Under the pieces are notes generated by a model. The model had not been told where the DNA came from. It saw only the letters and a program-made list of their open reading frames with translations, and ran no database searches. A stretch of 5,400 nt of DNA from an uncultured Bacilli bacterium. GTDB taxonomy: Bacteria; Bacillota_I; Bacilli_A; RF39; UBA660. The first letter of the stretch is position 1. Each line of letters begins with the position of its first letter. The stretch lies in the NCBI GenBank assembly GCA_944332105.1, contig CALVJI010000075.1:1-5400 (forward strand). The letters run 5' to 3'. This document shows positions 1 through 5,272 of the stretch, piece after piece. Position numbers and translations under genes: made by a program.

Positions 1-48
1 TACATGGTCAACAAAAATTCATTCTTATATCAATAGAATACGAAATGC

Positions 49-81
49 TTAGAATAGAGAAATCTATTCTAATTTTTTTTT
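49..81 (+). terminator. Strong intrinsic terminator of an upstream gene
   Basis: A perfect 10-bp stem (TTAGAATAGA at 49-58, TCTATTCTAA at 63-72) is capped by a GAAA tetraloop and followed by nine T's (73-81). It closes a + strand transcript whose body lies before the window. The gene itself cannot be identified from the 48 bases left. The U-run reaches the -35 hexamer of the next gene, so the two units are separated with no spare sequence. Confidence 0.9.
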
Positions 82-108
82 GACTTTATGAAAAAAACTT
101 AGTATAAT
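80..108 (+). promoter_or_regulatory. Sigma-A-type promoter of the Ig-like surface protein gene
   Basis: The -35 is TTGACT (80-85) and the -10 is TATAAT (103-108), with a 17-bp spacer. Both are close to the vegetative consensus. The start site should lie near 115, giving a leader of about 25 nt with a GAGGG-type ribosome-binding site at 128-132. No operator-like dyad is visible, so expression is probably constitutive. Confidence 0.85.
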
Positions 109-139
109 AGTCATATAATTAGAATAAGAGGGTAGAAAT

Positions 140-1543
140 ATGAATAATGAAACAAATAATTTTAATTCAAATGGTACAAATATGACACCTAATGGCGGTG
201 TTCCTGTACCTCCTAATCCTACGATGCCTGTAAATAATGGTATGGAAACTGTTAACCCGGCTTATAATGGACAAGGGGCTCCACAAGCTCAACCAGCGCC
301 GATGCCAAGTGAACCAGTTAATCCTGGGCCTGCAGCGGTTAATCCAGCTCCAGAGAGTATTAATTTGCAACCAGCAGGGGTGGTTACACCAGTAACTAAT
401 GCACCAGAGCCTCCACCAGTGGCAACTCCGCTTGAAGCAACAACTTTAAATGCGCAGACGGTGATGAATCCTAGTAATGTTGGTTCAACGTCTCCTATGG
501 GACAACCGATGAATCAAGAGGCTATGAATGGAATGGTTCCACCGGTTGCACCTCCTAATCCAAATAATAATATTGGAATGATTGGTGGTGTACCTGTTCC
601 TCCTTCTGTACCAACAGATCCAGGAAAGAAGGATAAGAAGAAACCTAAAATTAGCATGCCTATTTTAATTCTTTTAATTGTTGTTTTAATTGCTGCGATT
701 GGTTTTGGAATTTATTATTTCTTGAATACAAGCGAAACCAAAACACAAGCTTCTATTACTCCAACTTTAACAACTGTAGAACTTGGTACAGTTTTAACGG
801 AAGAAGCACGTTTCTTTGTACGGGCAAGTGGAGATGTTGATTTAAATGCTTGTACTCTAACGACAAATTTAGATACAAATACAGTTGGTACATATGAATA
901 TAGTGTCACTTGTGGCAATTTATCAACAGGAACTCAAACCGTTGAAGTTTTAGATACAACTGCTCCTGCAATTGAAGTTAATGAAGTGATTGTGGCTCCT
1001 AATACAGGAGTTTTGCCAGAGGATTTTATTAGTAGTATAGATGATGCTTCTGAGGTTACTTTTGAATTTGTTGATGGTGAAGTGGATACTAGTACTGAAG
1101 GTGAATTTGAGATTAATATCTTAGCGAGTGATGAATATGAAAATACGACACCAGTAGTTGCTACATTAATTGTTACAAATAATGCACCTCAAACGTACAT
1201 GATTTGTGAAAACGACTTTACTTCTTCATTAGATGCTGAAATTAGTGGTTATTATCGGTTAGGAATTACGAGCCGTGGTGAATTATATAATATTCATAAA
1301 AATATAACTTATGTTTTTGAAGATGCAACTCTTTATAATGAAGCTGTAGCTGAAATTACAAATAGCAATACTTTTGATGGCCTTGAAGGGGAATTCTATA
1401 CCGATGAAGAAGGTTTAACTGTAGAAGTAAGTATGGAAATGACACCTGAAGAAATAGCTGAAGATATGGGATTGGATACTTTCCCAACTACAGAATCAGA
1501 AATTGATACTTTATTTGAATATACTTGTGAATATGAAGATTAA
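140..1543 (+). CDS. Membrane-anchored surface protein, Pro/Asn-rich N-tail, Ig-like domains
   Basis: A 467-residue protein of unknown function. Residues 1-160 are low complexity, rich in Pro, Asn, Gly and Met, with the motif GGVPVPP at both ends (19-25 and 149-155). A basic patch KKDKKKPK (163-170) precedes one transmembrane helix (about 173-195). By the positive-inside rule the tail is cytoplasmic and residues 196-467 are outside. The exterior holds two beta-rich Ig-like domains (about 206-271 and 274-346), joined by the DTTAP linker typical of bacterial Ig-like/DUF5011 repeats. C238 and C258 could form a disulfide within the first. The acidic C-terminal part (about 352-467, with C356 and C463) loosely resembles YehR/DUF1307-type lipoprotein domains in its RGELYNIHKN and FDGLEGEFYTDEEGL segments; this match is tentative. 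The ATG at 140 is chosen because GAGGG lies 7 bases upstream. It is likely a cell-envelope protein, and no enzyme motif is seen. Confidence 0.85.
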   Translation: MNNETNNFNSNGTNMTPNGGVPVPPNPTMPVNNGMETVNPAYNGQGAPQAQPAPMPSEPVNPGPAAVNPAPESINLQPAGVVTPVTNAPEPPPVATPLEATTLNAQTVMNPSNVGSTSPMGQPMNQEAMNGMVPPVAPPNPNNNIGMIGGVPVPPSVPTDPGKKDKKKPKISMPILILLIVVLIAAIGFGIYYFLNTSETKTQASITPTLTTVELGTVLTEEARFFVRASGDVDLNACTLTTNLDTNTVGTYEYSVTCGNLSTGTQTVEVLDTTAPAIEVNEVIVAPNTGVLPEDFISSIDDASEVTFEFVDGEVDTSTEGEFEINILASDEYENTTPVVATLIVTNNAPQTYMICENDFTSSLDAEISGYYRLGITSRGELYNIHKNITYVFEDATLYNEAVAEITNSNTFDGLEGEFYTDEEGLTVEVSMEMTPEEIAEDMGLDTFPTTESEIDTLFEYTCEYED

Positions 1544-1544
1544 G

Positions 1545-1566
1545 GACTGTAAATACAGTCTTTTTT
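1545..1566 (+). terminator. Intrinsic terminator after the Ig-like surface protein gene
   Basis: A perfect 6-bp stem (GACTGT at 1545-1550, ACAGTC at 1555-1560) with an AAAT loop is followed by six T's and then CTTT. The stem begins one base after the TAA stop (1541-1543). It separates the surface protein gene from the dehydrogenase gene. Confidence 0.85.
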
Positions 1567-1567
1567 C

Positions 1568-1599
1568 TTTACATGATTTTGGGGGAAGTGCGTTATACT
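1568..1599 (+). promoter_or_regulatory. Candidate promoter of the dehydrogenase gene
   Basis: A good -10, TATACT (1594-1599), lies 19 bases upstream of the start codon. The best -35 is TTTACA (1568-1573), but the spacer would be 20 bp, longer than ideal, and no TGn extension is present. The upstream terminator makes a separate promoter necessary, so the -10 is believable while the -35 is uncertain. Confidence 0.5.
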
Positions 1600-1618
1600 A
1601 AAGACAGGAGGAATATTT

Positions 1619-2371
1619 ATGGTTGCATTAATTACGGGTGCTAGTAGTGGGATTGGAAGAGACATGGTTCGTTATTTAGCCTCTTTACATATTGATTTAA
1701 TCTTAGTTGCAAGAAGGAAAGAGCGATTAGAGGAATTACAGAAAGAATTAGACGTTAAAGTAGAGATTCTTGTATTGGATCTTTTGGAAAGAAAAAACTT
1801 GGATGAGTTATATAATCATGTAAAAGATAAGAAAATTGATATTTTTATTAATAATGCCGGTTTTGGGTTATTTGGGGAGTTTTTAAAAACAGATTTAGAA
1901 CGAGAATTAGAAATGATTGATTTAAATGTGGTGGCTTATCATGTTTTAACGAAACTTTTTTTACAAAAAATGCAAAAAGATGGTGGAGGTTATATCCTCA
2001 ATGTTTGTAGTAGCGCGGGTTTTTTAGCAGGACCAAGGCTTGCTACTTACTATGCTACTAAAAATTATGTTTTAAAGTTAACCATGGCTATTTATGAGGA
2101 ATTACGCCAGATGAAAAGTCCGGTAGTTATCAGTGCTTTGTGTCCAGGACCTGTTAATACGGAATTTAATAAAGTAGCGCAGGGCAAGTTTACAGTAGAT
2201 GGTGCTAATAGTTTTTATGTCGCGAAGTACGCGATTAAGAAAATGTTTCAAAAACAGCTTATTATTGTACCTACCTTAACGATGAAGATCGGTTTGTTTT
2301 TTTCGAGGTTTTTGCCTTTGAAGCTTTTATTACAAATTACCTATCATATTCAATATCGCAAGACAAAATAG
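1619..2371 (+). CDS. SDR-family NAD(P)-dependent oxidoreductase (DltE/YqjQ-like)
   Basis: A 250-residue classical short-chain dehydrogenase, of normal length for the family. The Rossmann dinucleotide-binding motif TGASSGIG is at residues 6-13. The Arg pair at 32-33 after the second strand suggests NADP(H) preference. NNAG is at 78-81. The catalytic set is complete: N103, S131 in NVCSSAGF, and Y144/K148 in YYATK. The post-catalytic CPGPVNTEF is at 175-183. The pattern NVxSxAGFxxGPxxxxYYATKxYV is that of the COG0300 (DltE, YqjQ) branch. Substrates there are poorly defined, so none is proposed. The last 35 residues (hydrophobic FFSRFLPLKLLLQ followed by basic residues) could contact the membrane. 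The start is supported by a perfect AGGAGG (1606-1611) 7 bases before the ATG. The gene is flanked by terminators and seems monocistronic. Confidence 0.93.
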   Translation: MVALITGASSGIGRDMVRYLASLHIDLILVARRKERLEELQKELDVKVEILVLDLLERKNLDELYNHVKDKKIDIFINNAGFGLFGEFLKTDLERELEMIDLNVVAYHVLTKLFLQKMQKDGGGYILNVCSSAGFLAGPRLATYYATKNYVLKLTMAIYEELRQMKSPVVISALCPGPVNTEFNKVAQGKFTVDGANSFYVAKYAIKKMFQKQLIIVPTLTMKIGLFFSRFLPLKLLLQITYHIQYRKTK

Positions 2372-2384
2372 TCTTGTTTTTTTT
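2358..2384 (+). terminator. Intrinsic terminator overlapping the dehydrogenase stop codon
   Basis: The stem CAAGAC (2359-2364)/GTCTTG (2371-2376) has an AAAATA loop, can add a G·U pair at its base (2358/2377), and is followed by a run of eight T's (2377-2384). The TAG stop codon (2369-2371) straddles the loop and the 3' arm, so the coding sequence supplies the 5' half of the hairpin. Confidence 0.85.
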
Positions 2385-2401
2385 CTGTTTGCGTATTTAT
2401 G

Positions 2402-2410
2402 TGGTATAAT
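2402..2410 (+). promoter_or_regulatory. Extended -10 promoter of the DUF2207 gene
   Basis: TGG directly precedes a perfect TATAAT (2405-2410), an extended -10 element. At 17-bp spacing the -35 would be the poor TTTCTG (2382-2387), so the extended -10 probably carries recognition. The start site would be near 2417, leaving a leader of about 16 nt. This supports the ATG at 2433 over the GTG at 2424. Confidence 0.7.
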
Positions 2411-2432
2411 TTTTTTTAGATAGGTGAGTTTA

Positions 2433-4859
2433 ATGAGAAAGTTTAGTTTAAAGTTGTTGTTTGCATTTTTACTTTTGTTACCATTAGGAGTGCAAGCGAA
2501 AGATGGTATTGAAAATTTTTTTGTGCAGGCTACTGTAGAAAATAATGGTGATGTGACCGTTGAAGAATATTTTTATTTAAATGGTGAATTCAATGGAATG
2601 GATAGGGAGATCTTATATAAAAATGATGATTTGTATGAATTTCGTCCAGAGTTAGATTATTATGGTGGTAGTGCGATTCACAACGGTAGTGGATTAAAAA
2701 TAGAAGAGGTTCGGGCTTTACCAATTGATGAAAATTTTGATTTTCAAAATATAGATGGTACTTTGTTTCGCAATGTTTCAAGTGCTGAAGCAGGCGATTA
2801 TGGAGTATATACAATTTCTTCTTCTTTGGATGGTTCTACGGTGCGTATTTTTTTGCCAGATGATGAAAACGAAGCATTTTATATTAAATATACTTTAAAA
2901 AATATGGCTGTTGTGCATGAAGACGTGGCTGAACTTTTTTGGAATGTTATTGGTTCTGATCTACGGGAATCGATTGGTACTTTAAAAGTACAAATTACTT
3001 TTCCAAATAATCAAAATGAGTTTCGAGTATGGGCTCATGGACCGTTGAATGGTGTAGTTCGTAAAAGTGGGTTAGATACTTTGACAGCTGAAGTCCATAA
3101 TGTTCGAGCATATACGGCAGTAGATATGCGCGCGGTTTTTGATAAAGATGTTGTACCATATTCTTTTAAAAAAACTAATGTAGTGGCGATGCCAAAGATT
3201 TTGAATTATGAAGAAGATAAGGCAAATCAAGCTAATTATGAACGTGAACAACAAGAATATCAGAATACTGCAAATGCATATAATCAAATTGCGTATTGTG
3301 AAGAAAGCGATCAAACACGTGATTGCTATGAAAAGGCTAGAGATATTGTTTTGTTAATAACTGATGCAACAATTAAGCAAGATTTGGAATCGAAATTAGA
3401 TGATTTACTGCTTTTAGTTATTAATCAAGAAGAAAAAGAGGCTCGCATGTTTACTAATGATGCAGTTCAATTTAGAAGTTATTCATGGTATAAAAAAGCT
3501 TTGGATGCTGTAATGATTTTAGAAAACAAAACTTTACAGAATGAATTATTAGCTGAATTGGAACCAGTTCGTGCAGAATTAGTGAGAGTCGAAGAAACTG
3601 CGAATAGACGTAATATGGAATTAATGGCATTAATTACTGTAGCTTTACTGGGATTAGGAATTTTTGTGTATTATACTTTTCATAAAAAAAATAAAGCAAA
3701 TTTCCCACATAAATATATGCGAGATTTCCCAAGTTCTTGTTCACCATCTACTGTAGAGTATCTTTTTAAAAGAAGCCTAACAGACAATGCTATGACTTCA
3801 GAAATTTTATATTTGGCTTATCAAAAGAAAATTACAATTAAGCAAAATGATAAAAAAACCGATGTGATTTTAGAGAAAAATCCAATGTTTAAAGCGGATG
3901 CGAATCCTAAGGAGGCAGCAATCGTTAAGTTTTTATTTAATGGCGCTCCTTCGGTAACCTTACAAGAATTAAAAGCAAGAGTATCTCGATCTTTGGATGC
4001 TGCTAAAAAATGGCAAACTGCTCAGGAAAAAATGTTAGAAGAAGCTTTACAAGAAGAATTTTATGAGTCTGATACAAAGAAAACAATGAAAGTGGCTAAA
4101 ATGGCTCATCCATATTTTCCAATATTTCTTTTTGTAGCAATGGTTGTCCTTTATTTTTTAAATGTTTCGTCTATTTTAATAATGGTTATAATGGTAGTTT
4201 CGCTTGCACTATTTTTAAATAAAAGTACTTTGACAGTGGTGGCACAAGTTAAAAGAACAAAAGATCATAGCTTGAAAACTTTTGCACGTTTCTTTTCTTA
4301 TGTTGCGATTATTATTGCTGCTTTTCGTATTATTCAAATTTTAGCTCAAAATCATTTTATTTTTACAGGAATTTATTTCTATATTGCCCAGATTATTTTG
4401 GCTTTGATTTTGATTATTTACTTGCAAACTCTTAAAGAACGAACAGAAAAGGGAGCTTTGGAATATGCTAAATGGAAGGCATTTAAAAACTTTTTAATGG
4501 ATTTTGGACGATTAGATGAAAAAGAATTGCCTGAAGCTTCTTTATGGGGGAAATATTTAGTGTATGCTTGTGCTTTAGGATGCGCTGATGTAGTATCGGA
4601 AGCTATGAAAATGCGAATTAAGGAATTTCAAGATCCACCAATGTTTGATCCATTTATTTTAAATGATTTTGCATTTGTTTCTAGTTCGATTAGACATTCA
4701 ATGCGTAGTGCACGAATGAGTAATCATATTCCATCTTCTGGTTCATCTGGCTTTGGTTCATCAGGAGGATCTAGTTGGTCTAGCGGTTCTGGTGGAGGCG
4801 GAGGCTTCTCTTCCGGTGGCGGCTTCGGCGGCGGAGGCGGCGGAGGCGGACGCTTCTAA
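2433..4859 (+). CDS. DUF2207-family membrane protein with Gly-rich tail
   Basis: An 808-residue protein recognised as DUF2207 (PF09972 type) from its overall plan; the molecular role of the family is not established. A signal peptide (1-22) should be cleaved after VQA. An extracellular beta-rich domain (about 25-240) is followed by a charged helical segment (about 255-395), then TM1 (396-416). A cytoplasmic part contains SPSTVEYLF (437-445) and TSEILYLAYQKKI. Two hydrophobic hairpins follow (about 560-595 and 617-665), then the conserved AKWKAFKNFLMDF and LWGKYLVYACALG segments. The last 43 residues are a Ser/Gly-rich tail ending GGGGRF. The ATG at 2433 is preferred because AGGTGAG (2422-2428) is placed correctly for it. 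The in-frame GTG at 2424 (three residues longer) would overlap that site and leave almost no leader. The helical segment has two related repeats and a C289/C298 pair. It is likely monocistronic. Confidence 0.9.
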   Translation: MRKFSLKLLFAFLLLLPLGVQAKDGIENFFVQATVENNGDVTVEEYFYLNGEFNGMDREILYKNDDLYEFRPELDYYGGSAIHNGSGLKIEEVRALPIDENFDFQNIDGTLFRNVSSAEAGDYGVYTISSSLDGSTVRIFLPDDENEAFYIKYTLKNMAVVHEDVAELFWNVIGSDLRESIGTLKVQITFPNNQNEFRVWAHGPLNGVVRKSGLDTLTAEVHNVRAYTAVDMRAVFDKDVVPYSFKKTNVVAMPKILNYEEDKANQANYEREQQEYQNTANAYNQIAYCEESDQTRDCYEKARDIVLLITDATIKQDLESKLDDLLLLVINQEEKEARMFTNDAVQFRSYSWYKKALDAVMILENKTLQNELLAELEPVRAELVRVEETANRRNMELMALITVALLGLGIFVYYTFHKKNKANFPHKYMRDFPSSCSPSTVEYLFKRSLTDNAMTSEILYLAYQKKITIKQNDKKTDVILEKNPMFKADANPKEAAIVKFLFNGAPSVTLQELKARVSRSLDAAKKWQTAQEKMLEEALQEEFYESDTKKTMKVAKMAHPYFPIFLFVAMVVLYFLNVSSILIMVIMVVSLALFLNKSTLTVVAQVKRTKDHSLKTFARFFSYVAIIIAAFRIIQILAQNHFIFTGIYFYIAQIILALILIIYLQTLKERTEKGALEYAKWKAFKNFLMDFGRLDEKELPEASLWGKYLVYACALGCADVVSEAMKMRIKEFQDPPMFDPFILNDFAFVSSSIRHSMRSARMSNHIPSSGSSGFGSSGGSSWSSGSGGGGGFSSGGGFGGGGGGGGRF

Positions 4860-4885
4860 AAACTATAAGAAAAATTTGTATATTA

Positions 4886-4917
4886 GAAAGAAGGGAAGGA
4901 ATTCGCTTCTTTTTTTT
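4886..4917 (+). terminator. Intrinsic terminator after the DUF2207 gene
   Basis: AAAGAAG (4887-4893) pairs with CTTCTTT (4906-4912). After one G·G mismatch, GAA/TTC continues the stem to a GGAA (GNRA-class) tetraloop (4898-4901). The T-run spans 4910-4917. It lies about 25 bases past the stop codon and isolates the DUF2207 unit from the toxin-like module downstream. Confidence 0.85.
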
Positions 4918-4956
4918 AATGCAAAGATAATTCATTAAGTTGGTTACAAAATGTAA

Positions 4957-4983
4957 TGAAGTTGCAAAGCGAATAAATGTTCG
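4957..4983 (+). repeat. 27-bp direct repeat, copy 1 (carries -35 and LexA-like box)
   Basis: This segment recurs in the same orientation at 5296-5322 with 24 of 27 identical bases. All three differences are transitions (4965 C/T, 4971 G/A, 4982 C/T). In this copy it supplies the -35 hexamer and the operator of the small-peptide promoter. Confidence 0.85.
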
Positions 4984-4990
4984 TTATAAT
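4962..4990 (+). promoter_or_regulatory. Promoter of the small hydrophobic peptide mRNA
   Basis: The -35 is TTGCAA (4962-4967), the spacer is exactly 17 bp and the -10 is a perfect TATAAT (4985-4990). The start site is predicted at about 4997, where the sequence GGATACATTTGAA begins. A LexA-like dyad fills most of the spacer, so a bound repressor would block RNA polymerase. A smaller dyad, TTACA-AAA-TGTAA (4944-4956), lies just upstream. Confidence 0.8.
4970..4983 (+). promoter_or_regulatory. LexA (SOS) box-like operator inside the promoter spacer
   Basis: CGAATAAATGTTCG matches the Bacillus-type LexA/DinR core GAAC-N4-GTTC at 7 of 8 defined positions (T for the left-hand C). It has the flanking C and G of the extended palindrome. 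Location between -35 and -10 is typical of strongly repressed SOS promoters. LexA binding is inferred from the motif and its position; no lexA or other SOS gene is in the window. Confidence 0.65.
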
Positions 4991-4996
4991 GATATT

Positions 4997-5019
4997 GGAT
5001 ACATTTGAAATTCAGATGC
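4997..5019 (+). repeat. Leader arm of an inverted repeat with 5191-5223
   Basis: GGATACATTTGAA (4997-5009) is complementary to TTCAGATGTATCC (5211-5223) over 13 bp with one G·U wobble. TTCAGATGC (5011-5019) is complementary to GCATCTGA (5196-5203). It can also fold locally (CATTTG/CAGATG). It begins exactly at the predicted start of the peptide mRNA, so the transcript could close 5' end to 3' end. Confidence 0.75.
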
Positions 5020-5022
5020 GGT

Positions 5023-5048
5023 CCCTTTCTAAAAAAGAATAGAAAGGG
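5023..5048 (+). promoter_or_regulatory. Leader hairpin sequestering the ribosome-binding site
   Basis: CCCTTTCT (5023-5030) pairs perfectly with AGAAAGGG (5041-5048) across a 10-nt A-rich loop. The 3' arm contains most of the Shine-Dalgarno sequence AAAGGGTG (5043-5050), 7 bases before the ATG. Such masking of the ribosome-binding site is a known feature of type I toxin mRNAs and would keep translation low. Confidence 0.75.
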
Positions 5049-5057
5049 TGTGATATT

Positions 5058-5135
5058 ATGAGTAAAAGAGAACAATCTCAATATTTAATAATATTACTTT
5101 TATTTGTTTTAGTATTCGTACTATTATTTAAATAA
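5058..5135 (+). CDS. 25-residue hydrophobic peptide, putative SOS-induced type I toxin
   Basis: The peptide has a charged or polar head (MSKREQSQ), sixteen consecutive hydrophobic residues (Tyr9 to Phe24, mostly Leu, Val, Ile and Phe) and a C-terminal Lys, so it should be one short membrane helix. It ends in TAA at 5133-5135. AAAGGGTG lies 7 bases upstream and is locked in a leader hairpin. The size and architecture are those of type I toxins such as TisB, DinQ, Ibs and Fst, but I recognise no sequence family. The case for a real gene rests on context: a strong promoter with a LexA-like box, a ribosome-binding site, and a convergent antisense RNA over its 3' UTR. By analogy with TisB and DinQ it may depolarise or perturb the membrane during DNA damage. 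The alternative is an SOS-induced membrane peptide regulating division, as SidA does. The coding call is firm; toxicity is inferred. Confidence 0.75.
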   Translation: MSKREQSQYLIILLLFVLVFVLLFK

Positions 5136-5172
5136 AAAAAGCATCTGAAACAACATTGTTGTATTCAGGTGC
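5134..5172 (-). terminator. Terminator of the antisense RNA
   Basis: On the minus strand the hairpin arms are GCACCTGAA (5172-5164) and TTCAGATGC (5149-5141). An inner GTTGT/ACAAC stem extends it, and a T7 run follows (5140-5134). The arms carry one C·A mismatch and one bulge on this strand. On the + strand the same hairpin is fully paired, counting one G·U, but has no U-run after it, so termination there would be weaker. Confidence 0.75.
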
Positions 5173-5190
5173 CTATCTTAAACAACAAGG

Positions 5191-5223
5191 GGATAGCATC
5201 TGATCTTCAGTTCAGATGTATCC
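5191..5223. repeat. Hairpin and 3' arm of the inverted repeat with the toxin leader
   Basis: GGATA-(G)-CATCTGA (5191-5203) pairs with TCAGATG-TATCC (5212-5223), giving a 12-bp stem with one bulged G. In the antisense RNA this is the first hairpin. In the toxin mRNA the same bases can instead pair with 4997-5019. Read on the minus strand it starts GGATACATCTGAA, nearly the same as the toxin leader. Confidence 0.75.
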
Positions 5224-5248
5224 ATTAAAATTATAATCAAATTGCTTT

Positions 5249-5272
5249 GATATATACATTATATCTTTTTTT
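5249..5272 (+). terminator. Candidate terminator of the toxin mRNA
   Basis: GATATA (5249-5254) pairs with TATATC (5260-5265) around a TACAT loop and is followed by seven T's (5266-5272). The stem is all A-T except for one pair, so it is weak. If used, the toxin mRNA would run from about 4997 to 5272 (roughly 275 nt) and include the whole antisense target. It overlaps the antisense -10 region. Confidence 0.45.

Larger units (their letters stand above)
5134..5251 (-). ncRNA. Convergent antisense RNA, putative type I antitoxin
   Basis: Transcription from the minus-strand promoter at 5286-5258 should begin near 5251 and stop after the hairpin at 5172-5141 and the U7 run (5140-5134). This gives an RNA of about 115-120 nt. 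It is fully complementary to the toxin mRNA from its stop codon through the 3' UTR, not to the ribosome-binding site, as in txpA/RatA and bsrG/SR4. It folds into two hairpins (about 5223-5191 and 5172-5141). No start codon with a ribosome-binding site was seen in it, so it is probably non-coding. A second TATAAT on this strand (5235-5230) could give a shorter form starting near 5223. Confidence 0.7.

Noticed and set aside
2..52. Possible tail of an upstream coding sequence in frame 2, ending TAG at 50-52 at the foot of the terminator
   Set aside because: Only 16 residues are visible and nothing is recognisable. The other frames also stop nearby (34-36 and 81-83), so the true frame cannot be chosen.
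2424..2432. GTG start for the DUF2207 gene, three codons upstream of the ATG
   Set aside because: It overlaps the AGGTGAG ribosome-binding site, has none of its own, and would leave a leader of only a few bases from the extended -10 promoter.
167..3314. Minus-strand open frames of 67-80 codons inside the three large genes
   Set aside because: They are antisense shadows of well-supported genes, with no ribosome-binding sites, domains or promoters and with implausible composition.
4753..4938. Second + frame open across the end of the DUF2207 gene
   Set aside because: It is an out-of-frame reading of the repetitive Gly/Ser codons, gives an Ala/Glu-rich sequence, has no ribosome-binding site and runs through the terminator.
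5136..5235. CRISPR array or riboswitch as the explanation of the repeated CATCTGAA words
   Set aside because: The copies are short, in both orientations and unevenly spaced, with no unique spacers of constant length. They are explained by hairpins of two convergent RNAs.
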